16,259 bases of DNA, taken from DAOTUL01 sp034437435 (GTDB lineage: Bacteria > Chloroflexota > Anaerolineae > Aggregatilineales > Phototrophicaceae). The notes below the pieces were generated by a model. That model was not told the DNA's origin and did not search any database. It worked only from the letters and a program-made list of their open reading frames with translations. A program made the position numbers and the translations under genes. How positions within the stretch are numbered: the stretch's first letter is position 1; the number at the start of each line of letters is the position of its first letter. Below, piece after piece: positions 1 to 7,191 of the stretch. The stretch covers positions 1 through 16,259 of the forward strand of contig CAYQJO010000084.1 in NCBI GenBank assembly GCA_964417785.1, in the 5' to 3' direction.

Positions 1-2
1 GG

Positions 3-191
3 CAGCACCGCCGTTTCGAGGTGCCGCAGGGCATCACCGGCTGGTGGCAGGTCAACGGTCGCAGCGACAAACCGTGCCATCTGAACACCGACCAGGACCT
101 GTACTACATCGAGAACTACTCATTGTGGCTGGACATCAAAATCCTGCTCATGACGATCCCCGCGCTGCTGAAAGGCAAAGGTGCGTTCTAA
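3..191 (+). CDS. Polyprenyl-phosphate sugar-1-phosphate transferase, C-terminal fragment
   Basis: Partial gene cut by the left window edge; the last 62 residues are readable. They match the C-terminal end of the bacterial sugar transferase family (Bac_transf, WcaJ/PglC-like), which moves a sugar-1-phosphate onto undecaprenyl phosphate at the inner membrane to start exopolysaccharide or capsule synthesis. The family-typical signals seen are the PxGITGWWQVNGRS stretch, the D-x-x-YYIENYSLWLDIKIL segment, and the closing hydrophobic run ending in GKGAF. The catalytic Asp-Glu pair lies upstream, outside the window. The gene ends at TAA 189-191 and is followed by a strong terminator. The family assignment is firm; the sugar substrate cannot be read from this piece. 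Confidence 0.9.
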   Translation, partial: QHRRFEVPQGITGWWQVNGRSDKPCHLNTDQDLYYIENYSLWLDIKILLMTIPALLKGKGAF

Positions 192-221
192 CGACTGCTG
201 CTCCTTTACGTGAAGAACAAA

Positions 222-262
222 ACAGGGCTGGAGTTCGGTCGAACTCCAGCCCTGTGCTTTTT
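222..262. terminator. Bidirectional rho-independent terminator
   Basis: A perfect 15-bp inverted repeat (222-236 and 241-255) surrounds a GGTC loop. On the plus strand it is followed after GC by TTTTT (258-262). On the minus strand the stem is followed by TTTTGTTCTT. It lies between the plus-strand sugar transferase and the 3' end of the minus-strand tadA operon, so it can serve both converging transcripts. The T run overlaps the last codons of tadA. Confidence 0.9.
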
Positions 263-704
263 AACGTAAATCGTTGAAAAACTGGCGTAGAAGATCGGCG
301 GCTTCATCGGCCAGCGGCCCCAGATCGACATCAACCCGGTGATTTAACTGCGGATGGCGCAGCACATCAACCACGCTGCCAGCACAACCAGCTTTCGGGT
401 CCAACGCAGCGTAGACCAGTCGGGGAAGTCGCGCCAACACCATCGCACCGGCGCACATACAGCAGGGTTCGAGTGTGCAGTACAGCGTCACCCGATCCAG
501 CCGCCAGTGACCGATTGCCGCTGCTGCCTGCCGCAGGGCAATCATTTCCGCATGAGCGGTCGGGTCGTTCCAGGCTTCGCGCTGGTTATGACCCCGCCCG
601 ATGATCTCTCCATCGAGGACGGCGACCGCTCCCACCGGCACATCGCCGGACGCCAACGCCAGACGCGCCTCATCCAGTGCGGCCTGCATCCAGTGTTCAT
701 CCAT
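261..704 (-). CDS. tadA: tRNA-specific adenosine deaminase TadA
   Basis: 147-residue zinc deaminase of the cytidine/deoxycytidylate deaminase fold. TadA converts A34 to inosine in the wobble position of tRNA-Arg(ACG) in the cytoplasm. The catalytic signature is complete: HAE with zinc ligand H51 and proton shuttle E53, and PCCMC with zinc ligands C81 and C84. The N-terminal AxxEARLALASGDVPVGAV segment and the NDPTAHAE context are typical of TadA rather than of cytosine or guanine deaminases. Length is normal. I chose ATG at 704 because it overlaps the stop of the upstream gene as TGATG, the translational-coupling pattern of this operon; a TTG one codon earlier (707) is also in frame. Last gene of the four-gene minus-strand operon. 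Confidence 0.95.
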   Translation of the reverse strand: MDEHWMQAALDEARLALASGDVPVGAVAVLDGEIIGRGHNQREAWNDPTAHAEMIALRQAAAAIGHWRLDRVTLYCTLEPCCMCAGAMVLARLPRLVYAALDPKAGCAGSVVDVLRHPQLNHRVDVDLGPLADEAADLLRQFFNDLR

Positions 705-1069
705 CAAAACATGCTGAGTTGATGGGGCTGGTCGTCTTCGGGTTCCTCGATTTCGTCCGGATCAATAGGCTGGCCCTCATCATCATGTGGAACAAGTTCA
801 ATGTTCACACACTCCGGACACTGGCATTCCAGCGGATGCGGTTGAAACCGGGGTTCGGTCTCCATGATCTGCGGCGGCACATAATCATCGGGCATGTCTT
901 CAGCCCGCATGGTGGCTTCTACGCCCAGCCTGTCCAGTTCGTCGTCGCTGAAGCCAACCTGATACATCACCTTGACCAGCGACCGGCGAGTCAACTGGTC
1001 ATCCTGCCGCATCACATGCTTGTATTGCTCGCGCAGACAGTCGCGCCACTCATCAGAAAAAACCGACAT
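704..1069 (-). CDS. Small acidic hypothetical protein with CxCxxC motif
   Basis: 121-residue protein I do not recognise by name. The N-terminal half (about 1-60) is predicted helical and mixed-charge (DEWRDCLREQYKHVMRQ). The C-terminal half is acidic and proline-rich and contains a CQCPECV motif near residues 82-88, which could bind zinc or another metal; two further cysteines would normally be needed and only C11 is available elsewhere. No signal peptide or membrane segment. It starts 6 nt after the RNase D stop, with AAGG overlapping that stop as a likely ribosome site, and its TGA overlaps the tadA ATG. Coding is well supported by these tight junctions. An RNA-related role is only suggested by the neighbours rnd and tadA. 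Confidence 0.85.
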   Translation of the reverse strand: MSVFSDEWRDCLREQYKHVMRQDDQLTRRSLVKVMYQVGFSDDELDRLGVEATMRAEDMPDDYVPPQIMETEPRFQPHPLECQCPECVNIELVPHDDEGQPIDPDEIEEPEDDQPHQLSMF

Positions 1070-1075
1070 CCAGCC

Positions 1076-2206
1076 TTACCTTTCCAATACACCCATATCA
1101 TCCAGAACCCCCAGAATCTCCAGCCCATAGGCGGCAATCCGCCAGGGTCCCATACCACGAATGCTGCTGAAATCCTCCAGACTCTGCGGCATCTCGTGCG
1201 CGACATGCCAGAGTGTTTGCTTGGAGACAATCACATCGGACTCGACACCGCGTTCCATAGCACGCGCCTTGCGCCACGCATGCAAGGCCGCGTAGCGGTC
1301 GGTGATGACCGGATCGGGCGGTTCGTAGTGCGGTGGTGGTGGTAATTCGGTCTCGGTCTGTCCCCGTTTGATCGCCTCAAGAATATCCTCGATGTACTCC
1401 GACCGTACTCCCTGTATTTTGCGCACCGCCGACCGGCTGGCCGGCATGGACTGTGACAGCCGCACCAGGGTCATGTTGCCCAATAATTTGTACGGCGGAC
1501 GGTTCTTTTCACGGGCCAGCTTCTCGCGGAGAGCATAAAGCTCGCGCAGAACCCGCATCTCATGGTCTTTCAGGTGGTTCGGGATACCAATCTTCCAGAA
1601 GCCATCCGGATCAAATTCACGTCTCCTGGCGGGTGGCGCGAGGCAAACCTCTGCGAATATCTCTTGTGCTTCATCGAGATGACCGTGTGCTATCATGTAT
1701 CCGTAGAACTCGTCACGCAGCAGGGGCAGGTAATGGGTGTCCTGCTGTGCATAGCTCAGACTTTCCGCCGGTAATGGACGCTGGTACCAATCATCAAGCT
1801 GGTGGCTCTTGTCCAACTCAACCGCCGCGTAAGTTTCCAGGATGCTTGCCAGACCCACCTGACGAAAACCACAGATACGGGCGGCCACCATCGTATCGAA
1901 GAGGTTGCGGAACTCAAACCCGAAGTCGCGCTTCATGGTCATGATGTCATATTCTGCCGCATGGAAGACCTTTTCGATCTCCGATGATGCCAGCACCACG
2001 TTGAGGGACTGAATGTCAACCGCCAGCGGATCGACGATATAGTCCTGGGTGCGTGTCGAAATCTGGACCAGGCAGACCTGATCCTGGTAAGCATGCAAGC
2101 TGTTGGACTCGGTATCAATGGCAACCAGCGGCTCACCGAGCAATTCATCAACCAGGCACTCGAAAACGTCCTGGGTATCCACATAAGTTGCAGGAGTGAA
2201 GAGCAT
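1076..2206 (-). CDS. rnd: Ribonuclease D-like 3'-5' exonuclease with HRDC domains
   Basis: 376 residues. The N-terminal DEDDy exonuclease domain (about 1-200) shows all acidic motifs: Exo I as D31 and E33 (AIDTES), Exo II as D87 (HAAEYDI), and Exo III as Y152 and D156 (YAQQD), where the tyrosine marks the DEDDy class. An HRDC-like domain follows at about 214-290 (EMRVLRELYALREKLA, PPYKLLGN) and a second at about 305-376 (AALHAWRKARA, SIRGMGPWRIAAYG). RNase D trims 3' ends of tRNA precursors and other stable RNAs in the cytoplasm. Length is close to that of E. coli RNase D. The ATG at 2206-2204 overlaps the corA stop as TAATG, so translation is probably coupled; no clear Shine-Dalgarno sequence precedes it. 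tadA downstream fits a tRNA-processing theme. Confidence 0.93.
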   Translation of the reverse strand: MLFTPATYVDTQDVFECLVDELLGEPLVAIDTESNSLHAYQDQVCLVQISTRTQDYIVDPLAVDIQSLNVVLASSEIEKVFHAAEYDIMTMKRDFGFEFRNLFDTMVAARICGFRQVGLASILETYAAVELDKSHQLDDWYQRPLPAESLSYAQQDTHYLPLLRDEFYGYMIAHGHLDEAQEIFAEVCLAPPARRREFDPDGFWKIGIPNHLKDHEMRVLRELYALREKLAREKNRPPYKLLGNMTLVRLSQSMPASRSAVRKIQGVRSEYIEDILEAIKRGQTETELPPPPHYEPPDPVITDRYAALHAWRKARAMERGVESDVIVSKQTLWHVAHEMPQSLEDFSSIRGMGPWRIAAYGLEILGVLDDMGVLER

Positions 2207-3123
2207 TATAACCAGCCACGGCGTCGAAAATAGATCAGCAGTCCAATCGCCGTCAGAAACATGGCGACCGAGACAATTATAAAGGCGTTCGGGTTCTCAT
2301 CGAAGGGCAAGTTGACATTCATACCATAAATGCTGGAAATCAAGGTCAGCGGCAGCATGATGACCGAAATCACCGTCAGAATGCGCATGACCTCATTGAT
2401 CCGGTGACTCGCCAGCATATCGACCGTCTCAGAAAGACCGATGATAATCTCAGCGTCTTCGTCCAGCACATCACGGGCCTTGTATAGATGGTCCACGATG
2501 TCACCGAAATACTCCTCCAGGTCCTCACGCAAAATGGGATGGTCGGACTTCTCTAACGTTTCGACCACTGGAATTTGCTGGCGCACAATGCGGCGCAGGG
2601 CGATGATGTCGCGGCGGCGCAGCCCGATGTCGCGGATGATGGAGCGTGTATCACTCGTGAAGATTTGCTCCTCAATCTCGCGGATTTTGACATCCACCTT
2701 ACGCAGCATCGGCAAAATGTAATCGACCAGGCGGTCGATAATAATGTAGAACGGATGACCGGCACTGCCGCGCAGCAACTCCTGCCGGACGGTTTCATCT
2801 TCCTGAGCGAACTCAAACAATTCATTCAGCACTTTCAAGGTGCCATCATGAATGGTCACGACATATCCCCGTCCCAGGATCATATCAACCTCGCTGGCAC
2901 GGGTAAGGCGCTGCTCCGCATCCCACAGCGGAAAATGCAGGACGACGAACAGGTACTCATCGTTCACATCGAGTTTGGGGCGCTCAATCGGGCTACGCAG
3001 GTCTTCCAGATTCAGCGGATGGATATAGGGATGCGCCCGACTGAGGATTTCAACATCCTCGGCGGTGGGGCGGATTATATCCGTCCAGGTTACACGTCCA
3101 TAAGAAAGTTTACGAGTCGGCAT
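2206..3123 (-). CDS. corA: CorA-family divalent cation (Mg2+/Co2+) transporter
   Basis: 305 residues from the preferred start. CorA forms a homopentameric channel in the cytoplasmic membrane. A cytoplasmic alpha/beta domain (about 1-150) leads into a long helical stalk (about 150-245, rich in Arg/Glu/Asp). Two membrane segments follow (about 246-266 and 279-299), with the diagnostic YGMN at 266-269 at the end of TM1. The C-terminus RRRGWL is typical. I prefer ATG at 3123, since homologues usually begin shortly before a VTWxDI-type strand; a TTG at 3192 would add 23 residues but has no ribosome site and lies in AT-rich sequence. First gene of the minus-strand operon. Whether it moves Mg2+, Co2+ or, like ZntB relatives, Zn2+ cannot be told from sequence. 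Confidence 0.93.
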   Translation of the reverse strand: MPTRKLSYGRVTWTDIIRPTAEDVEILSRAHPYIHPLNLEDLRSPIERPKLDVNDEYLFVVLHFPLWDAEQRLTRASEVDMILGRGYVVTIHDGTLKVLNELFEFAQEDETVRQELLRGSAGHPFYIIIDRLVDYILPMLRKVDVKIREIEEQIFTSDTRSIIRDIGLRRRDIIALRRIVRQQIPVVETLEKSDHPILREDLEEYFGDIVDHLYKARDVLDEDAEIIIGLSETVDMLASHRINEVMRILTVISVIMLPLTLISSIYGMNVNLPFDENPNAFIIVSVAMFLTAIGLLIYFRRRGWL

Positions 3124-3266
3124 ATTTCTATTATCCCGCAACCCGTCCACAAGCGCAAAATCCAGCACCAGTTTAATAATTGATGAATTCAATATTAAAA
3201 ACGCTAATCTTCAAAAATCGCCGCTAAAAAATATTAAAAAAGTTGATACAATCGACTAAGTGCGTT

Positions 3267-3295
3267 TTGACACAAATGGGTCGTTGTGCTATATT
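3267..3295 (+). promoter_or_regulatory. Sigma70-type promoter of the Rieske/cytochrome b operon
   Basis: A perfect -35 box TTGACA (3267-3272) and a -10 box TATATT (3290-3295) are separated by exactly 17 bp. Predicted transcription start is near 3302, giving a leader of about 70 nt before the Rieske ATG at 3375. It is the only strong promoter seen upstream of the long plus-strand gene run. Confidence 0.8.
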
Positions 3296-3365
3296 CAGCA
3301 GGCACATGCTCCCGATCTGTAATATATATGTTACTCGTTATCCTATAGTCCGGAGAAATCCTTTC

Positions 3366-3370
3366 GGAGG
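3366..3370 (+). promoter_or_regulatory. Ribosome binding site fixing the Rieske start
   Basis: GGAGG lies 4 nt before ATG 3375. It rules out the longer in-frame reading from 3243, which begins upstream of the promoter -35 box. Confidence 0.85.
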
Positions 3371-3374
3371 ACAC

Positions 3375-3962
3375 ATGGCTACTGCCACCAAGAGCAAAAG
3401 TGCGCTGGTCAAACCTTCAGCCAAGCAGGAAGTTGCCATAGAAGTCGCGCCACCCAGCCGACGCGAGTTTCTTTATTATATCTGGGGAGCGTCTATGGCG
3501 ATGCTTCTCGGTCAGGCAACTGCAGGCATTATCTGGTTTGCGCTTCCGCGCTTCAAAGAAGGTGAATTCGGCGGCACTTTTTCCTTCACTGCCGGAGATA
3601 TTCCCCCTGCTGGCGATCCACCGACATCGGTTCCCGCAGGTCGTATGCATCTCTCGACAACCGAAGACGGCTTACTCGCACTTTATGCCGTTTGTACCCA
3701 TCTGGGCTGCCTGCCCAAATGGACCCCTGGTAATAACCGCTTTGAATGCCCGTGTCATGGGTCCAAATTTGAGGCCAACGGCGAATATATTGAAGGACCG
3801 GCCCCACGCGATCTGGATCGTTTTGTCGCCACTATTACCTTCGCCGACGGCACCAGTGCCACGACCGACGGCAGCGGTAATCCTATTCCACTTGAAGGAC
3901 GTGAAATCGTTGCACTGGCTGTCAATACGGGCAACCGTGTTCTGGGCCAGAATAATGGTTAG
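3375..3962 (+). CDS. petC: Rieske iron-sulfur protein of a cytochrome bc/b6f-type complex
   Basis: 195 residues. It carries the [2Fe-2S] cluster that takes electrons from quinol at the Qo site and hands them to cytochrome c. Both Rieske boxes are intact: CTHLGC (ligands C107 and H109, disulfide C112) and CPCHGS (ligands C125 and H128, disulfide C127). The N-terminus has a twin-arginine motif SRREFL (28-33) followed by a membrane anchor (about 35-57), as expected for Tat-exported Rieske proteins. The outer-face domain follows, including GPAPRDLDRF near 141-150. Length is normal. ATG 3375 is chosen for its GGAGG site. Cytochrome b starts 12 nt downstream behind its own AGAGGAG. The symbol is by analogy with b6f; a qcrA-type name would be equally fair. 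Confidence 0.95.
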   Translation: MATATKSKSALVKPSAKQEVAIEVAPPSRREFLYYIWGASMAMLLGQATAGIIWFALPRFKEGEFGGTFSFTAGDIPPAGDPPTSVPAGRMHLSTTEDGLLALYAVCTHLGCLPKWTPGNNRFECPCHGSKFEANGEYIEGPAPRDLDRFVATITFADGTSATTDGSGNPIPLEGREIVALAVNTGNRVLGQNNG

Positions 3963-3974
3963 AGGAGAGCTGTA

Positions 3975-5813
3975 ATGTCGATACTCCCATTTCCCTCTTT
4001 CCTGGATGATGTCAAGGAAAAGGGTCTGAAGAAAGCCGTCTTTGAAGGTGTTGACGACGTTGTCGAGCGTGTGACGGCAGGCATGAACATCCAGGACATC
4101 CGCGAGGCGCTGCGCGGTGAGAAAGCCAGCCGCCGCCCGAACCCGCGCCTGCAACCACATGCAGATGGTTTCTGGCTCCACATGCGTCCCAGCTATTTCC
4201 ATAGAGACATGACCGGTCTATATCCGACCTTCCGTCTCGGCTGGCTTTCTACTTACTTCGTGTTCTTCGAGACCATTACCGGCATTTTCCTGATGATCTG
4301 GTATACTCCTTCACCAGATGCCGCCTATGGCAACATGCTGAACATCCTGAGCAATGTGCCGTTGGGCCAGTTGATGCGTGACCTGCATCGTTTGGGTGCG
4401 GAAGCGATGGTCCTGATCGTTACATTGCATATGTTACGAACGTTTTTCACCGCCAGTTACAAGAAACCCAGGCAGTTCACCTGGTTTACCGGTGTGATTC
4501 TGCTGCTTGCCACATTGTTTTTGAGCTTCAGCGGTTATCTGCTGCCCTGGGACCAGTTAGCGCTCTGGGCGGTGACGATTGGCGCGTCAATGGTGGAAGC
4601 AGCCCCGCCGGAAGTCGTCGGTGAGAATTTGAACCTGCTCTTGCGTGGCGGTCCGGAAATTGGCGCGAACGGTTTGCTCCGGTTCTACCTCCTGCATGTG
4701 CTGGCTGTACCCGCGATTCTGTTTATTTTCACCGGTGTTCATTACTACAAAGTGATTATTCACGGTCACAGTTTGCCAGCGCAGAAAGAGAACATTGGCG
4801 AAGACACCGCCAAGCGTGTACCGCTGGATAAGCGCGTGTATTTCATCCCGGATGTCCTCACCAGCGAGATCATGTGGATCGGTGTGACCACCTTTATTCT
4901 GGTGGTGCTGTCGATCTGGTTCTTCCACGCGCCGCTGGAAAATCACGCTGACCCACAGAACACCCCATTAGGTACAACTGCGCCCTGGTATTTCCTCTGG
5001 ATTCAGGGTGCGTTAAAGCTGGGCGATAAGGTTCTGTGGGGCATCATCTTCCCGACAGTGGTCTTCGTCTTCATGATGGCGTGGCCTTATCTGGATACCA
5101 CCCCCAGCCGTCGCTATGCGGATCGCCGTTTCGCCCTGTCGCTGGTTTTCGTTTTGATTACCGGTACAACGGTCCTGAGTTACATGGGTCTGGCGGAATA
5201 CGGTGTGGATACGACCGCCGACGCGGAAATTCTGCATGAGATGACGCACGAACCGGCGCACAATAAGATGGGAATCATCCTGCCAGTACCGTTCGAGGAA
5301 CTGAGTGCCGGGATGTATGCGACCCGTCAATTTGCCGCCGAAGACGACCAGCAAGCCCAGGCTATCGAGGCGCTGAACGCTGAACTGGATGAAGTGACCT
5401 TCACAGTGGACGAAGGCACGGAGCTTGAACGTGTGACCACGCTGCGCGAGTTCGTCGGTAGTGGTTTGAACAGCGCCAACAGCCCGGTGAACGATGAAGC
5501 CCTGCGCTTCCGTACCGTGCCAACGACCTCGCCCGAACTGGCCGAGGTGATGGACGAGTTCTACCATGCGCTGCACAGTGAAGAGGAAGAACTCCACAAT
5601 GCCTGGGGCGGTGTGATTATCACGGATAACCAGGACAATCTGAAGCGGCTGGATGTGTTTATCGTCTGGCAGGCGGTTGAGATGGAAAACGGAACACCGG
5701 TACTGGAAGACGACGAGGTGATCCCCATTCTCAACGAAGACGGGACGCCGGTGTATAACTACGCCGAACATCACATCTTCATCCACCGCGATGCCGCGTA
5801 CTTCATGAACTAA
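3975..5813 (+). CDS. petB: Fused b6-type cytochrome b with long C-terminal extension
   Basis: 612 residues; core quinol-oxidising, diheme b subunit of the membrane complex. After a charged N-terminal region (1-85) come four membrane helices with heme ligands H138/H152 and H241/H256. The second pair is 15 residues apart, the cytochrome b6 spacing; bc1 proteins use 14. The Qo segment GYLLPWDQLALWAVTIG is at 187-203. A subunit IV-like part follows in the same chain (about 295-405) with APWYFLW in place of the usual PEWYF and three helices, giving seven in total. Residues about 410-612 form a hydrophilic extension with no CxxCH motif, much longer than in b6 or bc1. With seven helices and an inside N-terminus, this extension should face the outside. 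Ribosome site AGAGGAG lies about 7 nt before the ATG. Confidence 0.93.
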   Translation: MSILPFPSFLDDVKEKGLKKAVFEGVDDVVERVTAGMNIQDIREALRGEKASRRPNPRLQPHADGFWLHMRPSYFHRDMTGLYPTFRLGWLSTYFVFFETITGIFLMIWYTPSPDAAYGNMLNILSNVPLGQLMRDLHRLGAEAMVLIVTLHMLRTFFTASYKKPRQFTWFTGVILLLATLFLSFSGYLLPWDQLALWAVTIGASMVEAAPPEVVGENLNLLLRGGPEIGANGLLRFYLLHVLAVPAILFIFTGVHYYKVIIHGHSLPAQKENIGEDTAKRVPLDKRVYFIPDVLTSEIMWIGVTTFILVVLSIWFFHAPLENHADPQNTPLGTTAPWYFLWIQGALKLGDKVLWGIIFPTVVFVFMMAWPYLDTTPSRRYADRRFALSLVFVLITGTTVLSYMGLAEYGVDTTADAEILHEMTHEPAHNKMGIILPVPFEELSAGMYATRQFAAEDDQQAQAIEALNAELDEVTFTVDEGTELERVTTLREFVGSGLNSANSPVNDEALRFRTVPTTSPELAEVMDEFYHALHSEEEELHNAWGGVIITDNQDNLKRLDVFIVWQAVEMENGTPVLEDDEVIPILNEDGTPVYNYAEHHIFIHRDAAYFMN

Positions 5814-5826
5814 AAGGATTAGGCGA

Positions 5827-7140
5827 ATGCTACAACGCTTGTTGATCGACAAGATGGAAAATCGCATTCTCGTGGGTATCACCATGTTCGTCGGGATTAT
5901 GATCCTGGTCGGTTGGGTTGCCATCAACGAGAACGGGCGGATGGCGTCGTTTGAGCGACAGCATACTGCCCGCGCCGTCGAACGTGGTGCGCTTCTGTTC
6001 ACGGCCAACTGCGCCGAATGTCATGGGGAAGATGGGCGCGGCATCGAGAACTTCGGCCCGGCGCTCAACAGCCCGCATTTCTTCGGCTACAACTACTTCC
6101 AGGAAATCGACGATCAACTTCGCACCCTGGAACAGGAAGAAGCGGCACTGAACGCCGAGTTGGAAGCCATACGCGAAGAAGTCCTTGATCCGGAGACCAC
6201 CGAGGCCGGCTTGGATGAACTGGAAGAACAACGGGCAGCGATCACTGAAGCACTCAACGGCGAGGACGGTCTGGTAATCCGCCGGGCAGGACTGCTGGAA
6301 GAGCAGCAGGCACTCATGGAAACGCTGCAACCGGCAGTCGATAAAGGCTATCCCATCAGCAGTGATGTGGACGCCGACGGCAACGAGTTCCTGGTGATCG
6401 ACTACTCACGTCTGGCTCAGGTGGACTGGCAGGGTACCCGCGAAGATTATATTATCACCACCCTCATTCACGGTCGCCCGACCAGCATCAGCTATTGGGA
6501 CGGCAACCAGATGGTGGCCTGGTCACAGCGGGCCGGTGGTCCGCTGCGTGATGACCAGATCGGTGACCTGGCCCAATACATTCTGAACTGGGACAGGGGC
6601 GATGACTGGACACTGGAAGATGCACTGGCCGTCAACCAGTATGCCAAAGTACCGGGGATGGGTGGCAGCGACGCCGGTCCTGCATTACCGCCTGCCGGTA
6701 CGGACGTTCTCGCTATCCTGGATCAGATCGAGTCCGGCACAGTGGTCGGCGACCCGGTGCGTGGTCAGGCCATTTACAACAACGACGAACCGTCCGGTCG
6801 CAACTCACGCCTGGGATGCGCTGGCTGCCATGCTGGTGCCGTTGCGGCTCCCGATACGGAAATGCAGTGGGATAGCATTCTCACCGAGCGCCTGGAAGTG
6901 GCCCAGTTCGATGGATACACGCCGGAGCAGTATATTATCGAGAGCATCATTGACCCTGGTGCTTATGTCGTACCCGGTTGGAGCAACGCCATGCCCGGCG
7001 ACTTCAGTACCCGGACAACTGTTCAGGACCTCGCCGACATCATCGCTTACATCCACACGTACAGCGAGCTTGATCCCTACGAACCTCCGCCACCGGCTGA
7101 AGAAGAACCCGCAGCCGAAGACGAGGGCGGTGAAAGCTAA
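5827..7140 (+). CDS. Membrane-anchored diheme cytochrome c with coiled-coil insertion
   Basis: 437 residues. An uncleaved N-terminal membrane helix (about 13-33) anchors it, with the rest outside. Heme site 1 is CAECH (C62, C65, H66) with probable distal ligand M229 in GNQMVAWS. Between them lies an Ala/Glu/Leu-rich helical stretch (about 92-170) that reads as a coiled coil and is absent from ordinary class I cytochromes c. Heme site 2 is CAGCH (C331, C334, H335) with probable distal ligand M389 (NAMPGDF). The tail is proline- and glutamate-rich. It follows cytochrome b by 13 nt behind AAGGA, so it likely accepts electrons from the Rieske protein, replacing cytochrome c1 or f. The second heme domain resembles the next gene's product. 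No exact family name is offered. Confidence 0.9.
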   Translation: MLQRLLIDKMENRILVGITMFVGIMILVGWVAINENGRMASFERQHTARAVERGALLFTANCAECHGEDGRGIENFGPALNSPHFFGYNYFQEIDDQLRTLEQEEAALNAELEAIREEVLDPETTEAGLDELEEQRAAITEALNGEDGLVIRRAGLLEEQQALMETLQPAVDKGYPISSDVDADGNEFLVIDYSRLAQVDWQGTREDYIITTLIHGRPTSISYWDGNQMVAWSQRAGGPLRDDQIGDLAQYILNWDRGDDWTLEDALAVNQYAKVPGMGGSDAGPALPPAGTDVLAILDQIESGTVVGDPVRGQAIYNNDEPSGRNSRLGCAGCHAGAVAAPDTEMQWDSILTERLEVAQFDGYTPEQYIIESIIDPGAYVVPGWSNAMPGDFSTRTTVQDLADIIAYIHTYSELDPYEPPPPAEEEPAAEDEGGES

Positions 7141-7147
7141 CCACCCC

Positions 7148-7176
7148 GCCCCTGCCATGATGGCAGGGGCTTTTTT
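7148..7176 (+). terminator. Intra-operon rho-independent terminator or attenuator
   Basis: A perfect 10-bp stem (7148-7157 and 7161-7170) with a TGA loop is followed directly by TTTTTT (7171-7176). It sits between two cytochrome c genes on the same strand, and the ribosome site of the next gene (AAGG, 7179-7182) begins right after it. I see no promoter between it and the next gene, so it probably lowers rather than ends downstream transcription. Confidence 0.85.
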
Positions 7177-7191
7177 GTAAGGCGGATGACG

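Larger units (their letters stand above)
3124..3374. other. Divergent AT-rich intergenic region
   Basis: About 250 bp between the divergently transcribed corA and Rieske genes, much richer in A+T than its surroundings (runs of A and AATATTAAAA-like words at 3190-3245). It must hold promoters for both directions. The plus-strand promoter is clear and listed separately. On the minus strand I see only weak, poorly spaced candidates and do not call one. The leader from about 3302 to 3374 has no ORF I would defend; the in-frame extension of the Rieske gene into it would start before the promoter. Confidence 0.7.

Noticed and set aside
677..1345. 222-codon plus-strand open frame opposite the small CxCxxC gene and rnd
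   Set aside because: Opposes two tightly coupled minus-strand genes with conserved motifs; the product shows no family features.
2575..3183. 202-codon plus-strand open frame opposite corA
   Set aside because: Shadow of the corA coding sequence; no recognisable domain or ribosome site.
3243..3374. N-terminal extension of the Rieske gene from TTG 3243
   Set aside because: It would begin upstream of the -35 box of a clear promoter, while ATG 3375 has GGAGG 4 nt upstream and gives a normal Tat-type N-terminus.
5013..6008. 331-codon open frame on the minus strand
   Set aside because: Antisense to the well-supported cytochrome b and cytochrome c genes; low-complexity His/Arg/Gln-rich product without family features.
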